Below the pieces are notes generated by a model. It did no database searches, was not told where the DNA came from, and was given only the letters and a program-made list of their open reading frames with translations. Position numbers and translations under genes: made by a program. A DNA stretch of 64,000 nucleotides, from the NCBI GenBank assembly GCA_932294295.1, contig OW028575.1, forward strand, positions 17,240,058 to 17,304,057, written 5' to 3'. Shown here piece after piece: positions 21,201-32,790 of the stretch; positions within the stretch are counted from its first letter, which is position 1, and each line of letters starts with the position of its first letter. The stretch is from Alitta virens (lineage: Eukaryota; Annelida; Polychaeta; Phyllodocida; Nereididae).

Positions 21201-24200
21201 GGCAAATACTAAAATGTACATCAGGGTTCCCACAGAAATCATGAAATTATATTCCATGACTTTCCCATGACCATTCACATAATTTCCCGGACTTTCTTTC
21301 GATAAAAATCTGCACAACGAAGTCAACGATTGCAAATTATAACAGCCTCCACACACCCCTTACAGCTGTCCTCACCACCAATTTTATTTGAGACAATACT
21401 TTTTTTTTCTCTAAAATTCCATGACTTTCCCATGACCTTTTTTTTTTTTTTTTCTATCTATAATTCCATGACTACCAACTTTTCCAAGATTTTCCATGAC
21501 TGTAGGAACCCTGGTACATGCATCGATTATAATATCTATGTTCACTGTACATTCTTGAATGGATATTTAGTACATTGTCAAATGTTTTTCTTACCCAGAT
21601 TGCTGTATTTATTGGAAATAGCATATATATTGTAAATTTATCCACACTTCCGAGAACCTTCTTGGTTACTGTTGCATATCACATGCTACAGATAATTTGA
21701 AATCTGTCATAATGAAAATATTCAAATGTTGCTTTTTTCTTAGCAATCTGTATAGCGTTTAGTGCCACCTACTAGCATTGCCATAATCATGACTCTTTTG
21801 TGTCTTTATATATATATATAGTTTTTCTATGTATGTCTCTTTAGGGCGTGTAAGTTACGCCAAAACTATCGTAAATTCATAGTGAAATCCACGCTATTGC
21901 CTTACCTTTGGGAACCAATGCTGCCATATTTGAATTAGGTGAGTGAAGGAAAAGACAAAATCGGATAGTCGGGTATTTTTTCAATGAAGTTAAGCAAGTA
22001 ACTGTCATCACAAGTATCAAAAATAGCATTTTCGAGAGATACCTATCACTCACAGGCCAATATTTGTCAAAATCGGACATAAAATAGATGGCTTGAGTAC
22101 TGGCCGAATCCATGCCTAACTTCTCAGGTCCATTCCTCAAATAATGTGGTTTAAAGCTCTCGTTTTGTGCTTAAACTTACTTTAAAGGTTGGTTTATTTT
22201 CCAACAACCAAAACCACGAGTTGTTGAGCTGTAATTGTTTAGTAATCCACACCAACCTAGCCCCCTCCATGCAATTTCAATGACATCATTCCGGACGTGG
22301 TTTCCGGAAGTTTTTTCATGCTCTCAAACGCACGACAGCAAAAATCAACTTACACGCCCTATTTTATCTGGTGATGATTTCTTTTTCTGTTAATATATCT
22401 ATATATGTATACTTTATTTATTTTTCTTTCTCCTAAGTTTTCTAGTTTTATGTTCAATATATGCAGAGCAAGAATGAGCGTTCATTTGTTTCAGTTTACC
22501 CCATATATACTATAGTTGCAAAGAAATTAAGATTAGTTAACAAGCTATGTCTAAAACGTCTACAGCCATAAATTCCATCTCCAAAACGGCTACACTTTTA
22601 TACACCAAAACGTATACACTTGGTGTGTAATTGCACAATGATGATCATAGGTAATTTTTTCTTTCAGTTATAATAAAAAAACTAAGTGGAGCTACGATCA
22701 GAAGAAGCCACGATCGCACGTAAGCTAAGGTACGACTGACAGCCATTAAAGGACCTGCCATTAAAGGGGAACTAAAGGAGATTAGCATGTTTATTTTAAA
22801 AGATCAATTCGATATTAAAATATCAATTGCCGCGAAAAAAAGTGTTCAAAAGAGGAGTTTAGTATGAATTTTAGCCTATATAAACATGCAATTTGCACCA
22901 CCCCCGACAACGCTGGGGGCCGCCATTATTGCGCACGGCACGCAAGGCCGTGACGTCACTTATGTCCTAAGTGCGATCCTGCACAGATTGCAATCCAGTT
23001 CATTGCAATTTAGTGAAGAACAATATAGCATAACTACAAGAAGTTAATTAGACGTTTTTGGAATACAGCATGATTGCAATGAACAATTTGTATATAATAA
23101 TTAGCATTTGATTATATACAACTTTTTACCCAAGCACGGGAGTTTACTAAGTAAAGTTAGTGTTAGTATTTGGCATAACTCAAGATTGGCAGAATGTATT
23201 ATATTAATGAACAAGTTGTACTTGTTCATTTGTATGCAACTTGAAAGCATGCATTGCTAGACATATTTAAAACTCATGCGGGAGGAGGAAGGACTAAGCT
23301 AAAATTCAAGTTGTTATAAATAAATACACTTTTTTTCTTTAAAAAAAACGTATTTGCTGCAGAAATGGATTTTAATTGTTTAACACTGTTCTATTAACAA
23401 GTGCATAGTTCGATAGTTAGATAGATAGATAGATAGAATACATAATGTTAAAATCTAATACAATGTAAACCAAAATATTATATACATGCATAGAGTTTTT
23501 AGAGAGTTTATTTATTCACCAATCTCCGCAAATACAATTTTACAACTTAGTGTTACATAGGAATATCACAAAACTGACTGGTAATGGGGCTACACCCGAG
23601 TGTTTAACAATATACAGTAACCCATAGGGTGGATGCCCCCAGATAAAAGAAAAAAAAAATTTACTCAATCAAAAATACAGAATATATAAAACAAGGCAAC
23701 AAGAAAACGAGAAAAATAAACAATGGACTTAATTTTCGCATTATCAACAGCATTTTTCAATGAAAAGAGAGAAGAAAAAAATAACATATATATATATATA
23801 TATAATGCTAATTATGATTGAAACGTGATTTTGAATAGGATTTTACAAATTATATTTGAGTATTTACATTTCTTAATTGCTGTGGTAAATGCAGCCAAAG
23901 GTATTATAAATCTGCTGAAAGGTATGAATAGGTGTTTGCAAAATGTTTCTATTTCTAGTTGCTTGGTTATGCGATGGAATTTCAAATAAATTGGCAATAC
24001 GTTTTGGCAGAGTATCATTCACATACCTATATGAAATACGTACCTAACAGAGACAAATCTACTAGATCTTCTAACACAAGTATCTCAGCTTTCTTATAAA
24101 ATGGGATTAGTCTGGTTCTTCTGTTTAATTTAAATATTGCTCTGACAGCTTGGTTTTGTTTAACTTTCAATTTCTTTAGTTTAATAGTTGAAAGCAAGCA

Positions 24201-25356
24201 TAAGAAGATAAAATATCTTAAAACATTTTTCGTGCACTGCAGTGGTATTGTTTAAAGAAATTTATCTTCTATACTATACTATATAGTGCAATTTACATTA
24301 CATTTATCTATAATTGCATAGTCTCAAATTGTTTAATGGCAATTTACTTGACACTTGGTTAGGACAGTGACATGCTCTTATTTCAATTGCAATTAACACA
24401 TTTTGCCTGTTTCTGACACTGCTAACCTATAGTCAAGCAATTGGATTGCACTTGGCACTCATTGCCTTTGACCTAAGTACAACAGTGACGTATTTCCGGC
24501 GAGAACAAAACACCCGGGAAAGTAGAAAATGGCGGCCTCCGTAGTTCACAAAACGGAGCTAATAAATGCAGGATATTTCATTACCAGGGCATATATACAA
24601 GTTATGAATATCGGGGATGTGTTTCTATGGACCCAAGCTAACATCTGAGAGGTAAAGTGCAAAAGGGGTTAGTTCCCCTTTAATGTTTGACACCTAAGTA
24701 AATTTGGCCATCTGCAGACAGTTTGGTCTGAAGCCGTTTTGGTAATTTGGCTGTAGCTGTCTTGGTATCTTTGTTAGCGGGTGAAAGGCACTGTAGACGT
24801 TATGGTTAAGTACTGAAAAAGCATATTGACGTTTTGGCCAAGGGTTAATAAACCTTGTAGCCGTTTTGGTCATCTGTTAATTTTAGTCGTTCTGGCTGAG
24901 CCGTTTTGAGAATACCATAAAATTGTGTGGTCGTTTTTGTCTGTAGCCTTTTTGACTGGCATTCCTACAATGACCTAGGGAGGAGTGGGAACTTGGGAAC
25001 TCAGTCAGGGACTTGCAAAGGGGTGGTTCAAGGGGTAGGCGGCAGTAATTGGCAAGTACCAAGTATACCAGCCCGCCATACGTGATAGCAATCTCTCATG
25101 TTCTCCACAAAAAGCATACTGTATCAAATCTCCCCGTACATTCAACAATATTCAAGATAACGCGTTTGTTTTTCGTCAGTTCACACTCAACTTACGTTCC
25201 GTTTTGACAGTCATAAATCACGATAGAGTCATCTTCGCTGCTGGAAATGAGTGTATCACCATTTGCAGAAATGTCTAGGTTATTAATTCTGTCTGTGTTT
25301 TCTTTAAATGTCTTTGCTGTCCGAAAACTTCGGACAACTTGCTCAGTTAACTTCAT
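18243..25356 (-). CDS. WDR82: WD repeat-containing protein 82 (COMPASS/PNUTS-PP1 subunit), nine exons
   Basis: Exons in transcript order: 25196-25356, 20330-20427, 20182-20248, 19944-20043, 19718-19834, 19324-19479, 18764-18830, 18379-18521, 18243-18272. All introns are GT...AG and phases agree. The sum is 939 bases, 312 residues, against 313 in vertebrate WDR82/yeast Swd2 relatives. The start is [12 protein letters not shown] at 25356; an upstream in-frame ATG (25434) exists but the chosen start matches the family. WD repeats include [21 protein letters not shown] and GKVHVWH, and the protein ends [12 protein letters not shown]82 recruits SET1 H3K4 methyltransferase to Ser5-phosphorylated RNA polymerase II and acts in transcription termination with PP1/PNUTS, in the nucleus. 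The 4.8-kb first intron is filled with DNA elements. Confidence 0.96.
21222..21513. mobile_element. hAT-like MITE (CAGGGTTCC ends) in WDR82 intron 1
   Basis: It starts CAGGGTTCCCACAG and ends CTGTAGGAACCCTG, with several internal inverted TTCCATGACTTTCCCATGAC words. GTACAT lies directly on both sides (21216-21221, 21514-21519), a short target duplication. No ORF. Confidence 0.75.
21844..22359. mobile_element. TA-flanked non-autonomous DNA element in WDR82 intron 1
   Basis: The terminal inverted repeat GGGCGTGTAAGTT (21844-) is matched by AACTTACACGCCC (ending 22359), with TA on both outer sides. 516 bp, no transposase. Confidence 0.75.
22761..24683. mobile_element. TTAA-flanked non-autonomous element (piggyBac-like ends) in WDR82 intron 1
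   Basis: TTAAAGGGGAACTAA at 22761 is mirrored by TTAGTTCCCCTTTAA ending at 24683. Further in, GGCCGCCATT (about 22920) mirrors AATGGCGGCC (about 24528). TTAA at both ends fits piggyBac-type insertion. About 1.9 kb; the interior carries an older LINE piece and no transposase. Confidence 0.65.
23500..24210 (-). mobile_element. Decayed CR1/L2-type LINE, C-terminal end and 3' UTR
   Basis: The minus-strand translation shows [18 protein letters not shown], then EDLVDLSLL and, after a frame change, [16 protein letters not shown] and [10 protein letters not shown]. This is the usual C-terminal region after the RT domain of such LINEs. The downstream block to about 23510 looks like its 3' UTR with an AATAAATAAA end. 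Nested in the TTAA element. Confidence 0.6.
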
Positions 25357-25700
25357 GACGCCCAATGTGCCGGTCCCGGCGCAGTGCGCATGCCCATGAG
25401 ACGTGCGAGATGAAAGAATGACTGCGTTCAGCACAATGTATGACTTTGCGCGCGAATCAATTTCACATAAAATTCTTTGGAGGGCGCCCAGGCAAATTTT
25501 GTGGACTGTCGATGGTAGGTGGTTTAGTGCAGTAAATCAAATATAAACCTTGTCTTTACCGTGAAGATGGAACTGCTGTCATAACTACATTAGTTTGTGA
25601 CGTCATACTTACATTTCAAGCATTTTTACGTCATATAGGCCGGCAATTAGGCTTGTTAAATATGGTCATAAATCTGGGTCCGCTATACTGCACTTTTTCC
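25357..25700 (-). promoter_or_regulatory. WDR82 upstream region (5' UTR/promoter candidate)
   Basis: Immediately upstream of the WDR82 start. The first ~100 bases are richer in CG dinucleotides than the surroundings. No TATA box is placed with confidence. The in-frame upstream ATG at 25434 would lie in the 5' leader. Confidence 0.35.
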
Positions 25701-25710
25701 GGTGGGTGGA

Positions 25711-25853
25711 TCATAACTTTACCTCCTGTATTTTAACTGATTGGCTAATTAGGACAGGCAGGGGCCATGGCAATGAGATAAGAAGGATGAAACAGCCATC
25801 CAACTTAGGCTAGACGAATTGAACCCGGGACCCATGGTGGTTGGAAGCCATTC
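25711..25853 (-). mobile_element. Degenerate copy of the tRNA-Gly-derived SINE
   Basis: It shares GGCTAATTAGGACAGGCAGG, GATGAAACAGCCATCCAAC and the box B region (GAACCCGGG) with the full copy at 13634-13820. It lacks the 5' end and the CA tail. The head stops at the word CATTCCGGTACATGTA. Confidence 0.8.
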
Positions 25854-25955
25854 CGGTACATGTAGGCTAGGGTTATACGAACGACGTCGTGTATGCAAGC
25901 GCTTATATACACGACGTCGTGCATATTGTTAGCCAATATACACGACGTCGTGCAA
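25853..25955. repeat. Three copies of a 10-12 bp palindrome ACGACGTCGT
   Basis: The self-complementary word ACGACGTCGT occurs at about 25880, 25913 and 25944, separated by about 32 bases of AT-rich sequence (GTGCATATTGTTAGCCAATA type). The adjoining CATTCCGGTACATGTA occurs again at about 35000 next to GTCGTGCAC words, so this is probably part of a dispersed repeat. Confidence 0.6.
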
Positions 25956-26579
25956 TCTGAAGTTTTGTTACGTCCAAACAGGCAGGAATTTGACAAAATT
26001 AAAAGTCAATGTACATTGACAATAATGCATTTACCTAAATGTTATGGCCAAAAAAAAGGTAATATTTCGACCTGGAGATAAAATATCAATGGTAAATGCT
26101 TTAAAAAACAATATTAAATTTCGAAAAATGCTTGGACGTAACATAAGGACACCAAATTTTGAGGAAACTAATGTGGAAAATTCAACGTTATATTTAAACA
26201 TAAGCTAATTCTGTTCGTCAAATATAAAAAAAATAGGGTGTTTCTTCATTGACATAAGCAAATGCTTTATAAAATCCACTTTAAACATGCCAAATTCATC
26301 ATTTTGAATTTTCTGGACGTAACTCCCCAGTTTAGACACCATGACCATCTGAGGACAAAAGGGTGTATGGGTAGCAAACCATTTTCCTGAAATCTGCATT
26401 TGTTATTTTACGTTTACAGGTTAAACACTATGAGAAGTGGAGGTTAGGAATTTTTTTTTTTTTGAAAGACACAGGTTACATTCCATGTATAACTCAAAAC
26501 CTTGATATAGGTACATATGCTAAAAAAATTAAAATAATAATAAAATAATATTAATAATATATTCTAACCTGAAAGGTTC
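25956..26579. other. AT-rich spacer; no gene seen
   Basis: Short frames only; TGGACGTAAC occurs twice (about 26132 and 26313, the second as CTGGACGTAACTC). No termini. Confidence 0.4.
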
Positions 26580-27112
26580 GGAAGCCATTTTAGGACATGA
26601 GAAAAAAAAAAAAAATTGTACATGATATAGTAAAATTTAATTGTATATACGAAGTAGTATATTGTATATATGAAGTAGTATATTGCATATACGAAATACT
26701 AAATTGTATATACACAACTAAATTGTATATACGAAAATACTTAGTTGTACAAATAAAATAGTAAATTGAAAAAACGAAATAGTAAATAAAAAAATTAAAT
26801 GTAAATTGTAAAAATGATATAGTAATAGAAAGTAATCAGGTCAAGTATTTTGTATGTACGATTTATTATTTTGTATATACAATTTAGTATTTCGTCTATA
26901 GATACGATTTGGTATTTCGTATATTCAATTTGGTATTTCAAATATTCAATTTAGTATTTCGTAATTTACACGATTTAGCATTTCGTATATACGATTTGGT
27001 ATTTCGTATATTTAATTTGGTATTTCGTATATTCAATTTAGTGTTTCGTATATACAATTTACTACATCGTTTATACAATTAAATTTTTTTCTCATGTCCT
27101 AAAATGGCTTCC
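26580..27112. mobile_element. Foldback element with inner 20-bp-like reiterations
   Basis: The left end GGAAGCCATTTTAGGACATG at 26580 is mirrored by CATGTCCTAAAATGGCTTCC ending at 27112, a perfect 20-bp inverted end followed by A/T runs. The arms are built of repeated TTGTATATACGAAATACTA-type words that switch strand in the middle (about 26830). No ORF. Confidence 0.85.
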
Positions 27113-27116
27113 TTAA

Positions 27117-29571
27117 GCCCCCCTCCCACATAGCCGGTTTTGCCGTATTGAAGCCGTAGTATGACGTAACGGTTATGCAACAGCTTTTTTCGCCGGGTTG
27201 GCGACCGATTCTGGCGGCAAAAAGGGTTCTATGGGTGACTCGGCGGGTTGTACGGATGACTCGGCGGTTTCTATGGGTGACTCGGCGGGTGAATCGGAAG
27301 GTTCTACGGGTCACTCGGAGGGTTCTAAGTGTCACTCGGAGGGTTCTACGGGTCACTAGAAGTAAGCCGACGGGTAGTAGGAGTAACTCGACGGCTTCCA
27401 GGAGTAATCCGCCGAGTTGTAAGAGTAACTCGCCGACTGCTACCAGCGTCAGCATCAGCGTAGGGGTTGTATATACTTTAAAAGGCTGCTGCTCCCCTAA
27501 TATTAGTCCAATTCTCGTCAAATAAGACTGAATTGTAGTATAGTTCACACTGATTCCATACGTGTTTTCGGATCGAAAATATACCAAATATTAAGCGAGA
27601 TATTCGTCTGAGAAGGCGGTTGTCTGGCGGCGGCTGCTGCTTTATTAATATTAATCCGATTTTCGTCAAATACATATTGAATTATAGTAGAGCTCCTACT
27701 AATTCCACACAGAATTTCAGATTGAAAATATTAAGCGAGATATTCGTCTGAGATGATGGAAAGGTGCTCTGTGTATGTTCATGACTTGAATGGTGTGGTC
27801 AATATTTTTAACCATATATACATTGTTTGGATGATCTTTCTTGCAATTAATTTCTACTCATTCTGCCCACTGGCCAATGGAAAGGACTTTTCCTTTGGTT
27901 TTGTAAAGTCAATTAACCTATACACTGTATATGTAATAGCAATCTGCCTTGACCGTTATGTCAATTGCTATTAGCATTTTGAATAATACAAAGAATGGGG
28001 AAATTCATGCTTTTTCATCATTGATCACAAGCATTAATTGAAATTCTGAATTTCAACTGATTCCTGTTTATTATGCATATTAAAGAGGGAGATTGTTTTG
28101 ATCATGGATGGAACATGCAATATCAATTTTAATTCCAGTTGGATTATTTTACCCGTGGAACCCCTCAACAAGCCAACAATTTTGTTTTATTTTCGTTTTT
28201 TATTAATTACGAATCAATGAATTATTGATAGTAACATATTATTAGGTGAAGATCTTATAACTATCTGTCTATCTACATATCTACATATCTATACTCTATG
28301 AGGTATTACTAACTTTATTAACAAGAATATTCTTGTTTGTGCCTGGTATACTCCATTAATTTAATGGTAATTACAATAAAATATATTGTTTTTAATTAAT
28401 GAAAGCAATTATATCTTTTTGTAATTGTGAATGACAATCAAGACAATGTCATATTACTGTGTCATCTTTGAACGAAATGACAGGTCAAAGAACCCCAATT
28501 TAGGCAATTAGGCAATTGACACATGTATTGAGCATTTGCTTCATTCTTTACACCCATTCTTTGTATCATTCAAAATGCTAATAGCAATGTATATATATTG
28601 ACCAAAAATATTGACCACACCATTCAAGTCATGACCATACACAGAGCACCTTGCCACCGCCAGAGAACTGCATTCACAGACGAATATCTCGCTTAATATT
28701 TGGTCTATTTTCAATCTGAAAATCTGTGTGGAATAAGTATGAACTCTACTATAATTCAATATTTATTTGACGAAAATCGGAATAATATAAATGGAGCAGC
28801 AGCCGCCGCCAGACAACTGCCTTCTCAGACGAATATCTCCCTTAATATTTTGTTTATTTTCGATCCGAAAACACTCATGAAATCAGTATGAACTAAACTA
28901 CAATCCAGTATTTATTTAACGAAAATCCGCCTAATATTAGGGAACAGCAGCCTTTTAAAGAAGCGCCCAGCTCTGCCTGCATTGATACTCTCCGGGCGCG
29001 GACGCTTGAGGGAGCACCAGTGTTTGCCGCCTACCTGCCTTCACAGACAAATATCTCGCTTAATATTTGGAATCAGTATGAACTATACTACAATTCAGTA
29101 TTTATTTGACGAAAATCGGACTAATATTAGGGGAGCAGCAGCCTTTTAAAGTATATCAAACCCTTCTCACTGCCTACGCTGATGCTGCTAGCAGTTGGCG
29201 AGTTACTCCTACAACTCGGCGGGTTACTCCTGGAAGCCGTCGAGTTACTCCTACTACTCGTCGAGTTACTCGTACTAGCCCTGAACAAGCCGTCGTGTTC
29301 ACTACGCCTAAAATTAGCGACGGGAAACCCGTCCAAGTCGTCGAGTGACTCGACGGCCTCCAGGGGTGACTCGCATTGAATTTGCACGCATTGAATTTCC
29401 GGCTACCGGCGCCCAGTATCCCAGCTTGGCCACGAGTCCTAGGACTGACTCGACGGGTATCCATGGGTATCCACGGGTAGCCGTCGGGTTGGAGCCGAGA
29501 ATCGCGTTGCGTAACTGTTACGTCATACTACGGCTTCACTACGGCAAAACCGGCTATGTGAGAGGGGGGCT
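27117..29571. mobile_element. TTAA-flanked non-autonomous element with long terminal inverted repeats
   Basis: After TTAA (27113-27116) the left end reads GCCCCCCTCCCACATAGCCG and continues TTTTGCCGTATTGAAGCCG. The right end, read in reverse, is AGCCCCCCTCTCACATAGCC followed by the same continuation, then TTAA (29572-29575). Inside each end lies a GC-rich minisatellite. The centre is made of inverted copies of a ~160-bp unit (AATATTAGTCCGATTTTCGT ... ATTAAGCGAGATATTCGTCT). No transposase. The TRRV-type reading frames come from the minisatellite. Confidence 0.7.
27225..27440. repeat. Subterminal GC-rich minisatellite, ~21-bp units
   Basis: Degenerate units of the kind GGTTCTACGGGTCACTCGGA. 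Related arrays lie at about 29190-29380 (inverted), 29690-29810 and 32590-32770 (unit CCGGCTTCTACGGGTCACCC). Confidence 0.75.
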
Positions 29572-29575
29572 TTAA

Positions 29576-32500
29576 GCCCCTGTCACACTAGGCTGTTTTA
29601 GCCGTAGTGAACCCGTAGAGTGACGTAACGGTTATGTAACAGCTTTTTCCGCCAGGTTGGCGACAGATTCTGGCGGCAAAAAGGGGCGGGGCAGCACCCG
29701 CCGGGTTACCCCCCGGCTTCCACGGGTTACCGCCAGGTATGGCCAATTAGTTGACGGCTTCCACGGGTAGCCCGGCGGCTTCCACGGGTAACCCGGCGGC
29801 TTTTTGCTACCAGCGTCAGCGTAAGCAGGGAGGAGGGGTTGTATATACTTTAAAAGGCTGTGGCTCCTCTAATACTAGTCCGATTTTCGTCAAATAAATA
29901 CTTGAAAGTAGTTTAGTTCATACTGATTCCATACGTGTTTTTGGATCGAAAATAGACCAAATATTAAGCGAGTTATTTGTCTGAGAAGGCAGCTAGGTTG
30001 GCGGAGGCAAACAGTGGTGCTCCCGCACACGTCCGCGCCCGGACTGTATCAATGCTCCCTCAATTTAATATTAGTCCGTTTTCGTCAAATAAATACTGGA
30101 TTGTAGTACAGTTCATACTGATTCCATACGTGTTTTCGGATCGAAAATAAACCAAATATTAAGCGAGATATTCTATATTATATAATAAGCATATAAATCT
30201 ATCTGTCTCTCTAAACTATCTACATATCTACATATCTATCTATCTATCTACATATCTATCTAACTATCTACAATAAAGAACAGCGATTAATGTTTGGGGT
30301 GTTTTTTACAAGAATATTCTTGTTTTTGCTTAGTATACTCCATTAATTTTCCTCACCTTATCTATTATATAAATTTTATTTGACGAAAATCGGACTAAAT
30401 GACAATTGACACTCAGATATGTGTGATGTTCAAAGTGGCTTCTTTTTAATTGTGAATTGAATAGGACATGACATTAAGCCTGTAATCCAGGTGAATTGCA
30501 ATTGACTAATGACAGTTATACCCAAAGTAGACCATTTTCTATTGTTTTTTGCCGGGATATAACTGGCCAGTTTGGCATGTTATCTCCCGGCTTTGGAGCA
30601 GTAATATCATTCATGAACAACTGCTAATATAGGGATTAGCAAAAACACACAAACAACGTGAAACAAGGTAAATGGTTCAATCACAACAAATCCCGACCTA
30701 GTACACAACAAAGAGTAAATCCTCTTTAGGATTGTTTGCCTTAGAATTTGTGCTTTCTTGTTTGCTGTTGTTGTAGCATAGTTTCAACCATATCACAATT
30801 TTCGCAAAATCAAATCATCCATGAAAATAGTCCCACAATTACAGCTAAAATATGGCATTCTAAATTGCAAAAAAGCCACTATTGAATGCGCATTGGGTAT
30901 AAGTCAGTTATACACATTATACTCAGGATATATTATTCCAACGTGGGCTTCGCCTCGGGATATAACTGCCCACATTGGAATGTTATATCCCTCGTAATGG
31001 TGTATAACTATTACTTAACCTTAGTGAAGGACTTCTTTACATTTGGCTAATTTAATGGAATTACTTATGTTATGATAGCTCATGTCTCACAATGTTATCA
31101 TTGTTTTATTTTCATTTTTTATTGATTGTTTTATATACTTTAAAAGGCTGCTGCTCCCCTAATATTAGTCAGATTTTCGTCAAATAAAGACTGAATTGTA
31201 GTATAGTTAATACGGATTCCATAAATATTAAGCGAGATATTTGTATGAGAAGGCAGCTAGGTTGGCGAAGGCAAACAGTGGTGCTCCTGCAAACGTCCGC
31301 GCCTGGACTGTATCAATACAGTCTATAGATGTTAAGAATGTTGCAAATGAACTAATTAGAAAAAAACCGCATTGTTCTATCATGTATAGAAGCCAAGTAA
31401 TTGCAAGTTGAAGTTTTGCACTGTCAAACATATTCAGGTGAGTTAAAGATCAACGTCTTTAAGTTAAAGAAAGTCAGGTGAGAAGGCCAAGCCAAAATTA
31501 GAGCGGTTTCTTAAATTAAGGCCAAGGAATAGGCCAAGGCAGGGAGGGGGGGGGGGGGGTTGTATATACTGTAAAAGGCTGTTGCTTCCCTAATATTAGT
31601 CCGATTTTCGTCAAATAAAGACTGTATTGTTCAGGGAAATGTGTAGAATTTTTTATAATAGTTAAGGGGGAAAATTAATGGAGTATACTAGGCACAAACA
31701 AGAGTATTCTTGTTAATAAAGTTAGTAATACCTCATAGAGTATAGATATGTAGATATGTAGATAGACAGATCGATAGTTATAAGATCTTCACCTAATAAT
31801 ACGTTACTATCAATAATTCATTGAATCGTAATCAATAAAAAATGAAAATAAAACAATGATAGAAACTATCTATAGATAGATATACTCTAGTTAGAGTAAT
31901 CATTTTAGATATTTATTTCATTTTATATAAATTATTAATATTTCGTTCTTGTTGTTGTTTCTGAAAATAATCCAGCTGGAATTAAAATTTATATTGCATG
32001 TTCCGTCCATGATCAAAACAAATTATAGACAATCTCCCTCTTTAATATGCATAATAAACAGGAATCAGTTGCAATTCAGAATTTCAATTAATGCTTGTTA
32101 TCAATGATGAAAAAGCATGATTTACCCCATTCTTTGTAACATTCAAAATGCTAATAGCAATTGACATAACGGTCACGGCAGATTGCTATTACATATATAG
32201 GTTAATTGACTTTTACAAAACCCAAGGAAAAGTCCTTCCCATTGGCCAGTTGGCAGAATGAGTAGAAATGAATTGCAATAAAGCTCATCCAAACATTGTT
32301 TATATGATGGTCAAAACTATTTGATTGTACACTTTGAAAATGCCAAAGAGAAAAGCATCAGTCCAGCACCCTTTGTACATCTTGCATCATGGCAGTATAT
32401 AATAGATAAGATGAGGAAAATTAATAAGGTATACTGGGCAAAAATGTAGATATTTAGTTTAGAGAGACAGATAGATTTATTTGCTTATTATAAAATATAG

Positions 32501-32790
32501 AATATCTCGCTTAATATTTGGAGCAGCAGCCTTTTAAAGTATATACAACCCCCCCCCCCCCCCCCCCCCCCCCTCCCTGCCTACGCTGACGCTGGTAGCA
32601 AAAAGCCAGCGGGTTTCCCGTGGAAGCTGGCGGGTGACCCGTGGAAGCCCTCAACAAGCCGCTGGCTTTACTACGGGTAACAGATAAACCGCCGGCTTCT
32701 ACGGGTCACCCACCGGCTTCTACGGGTCACCCGCCAGCTTCTACGGGACACCCGCCGGCTTCAACGCCATGTTGTGCCATGCTTGCAGTA
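29576..32790. mobile_element. Second, related TTAA-type element, truncated and rearranged
   Basis: It begins GCCCCTGTCACACTAGGCTG directly after the TTAA that ends the first element and continues with the homologous word GTGACGTAACGGTTATGTAA. It carries the minisatellite, further copies of the ~160-bp unit (about 29870, 30070, 31150, 31580, 32500), G- and C-runs (31543-31558, about 32549-32572), and ends at about 32770 inside the minisatellite without a matching terminal repeat. Confidence 0.55.
31660..32520 (-). repeat. Inverted copy of 27750-28400
   Basis: Blocks match in reverse: AATGGAGTATAC...CTCATAGAGTATAGATATG (31677-31760) with 28260-28365, and CCCATTCTTTGTAACATTCA through CATCCAAACATTG (32125-32300) with 27800-28005. 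A shorter third copy of the same end lies at 28550-28650. The arms differ by scattered substitutions. Confidence 0.75.

Noticed and set aside
25196..25434. Upstream Met as the start of WDR82
   Set aside because: The extra 26 residues have no counterpart in the family; the internal MKLTEQ start gives the normal length of 312.
26580..27112. CRISPR-like array from regular TATACGAAATA words
   Set aside because: Animal genome context, no unique spacers, and inverted arms show a foldback element.
27099..27587. VTRR-repeat proteins on both strands (also 29106-29575)
   Set aside because: They come from the GC-rich minisatellite; both strands are open, which is typical of short tandem repeats, not coding.
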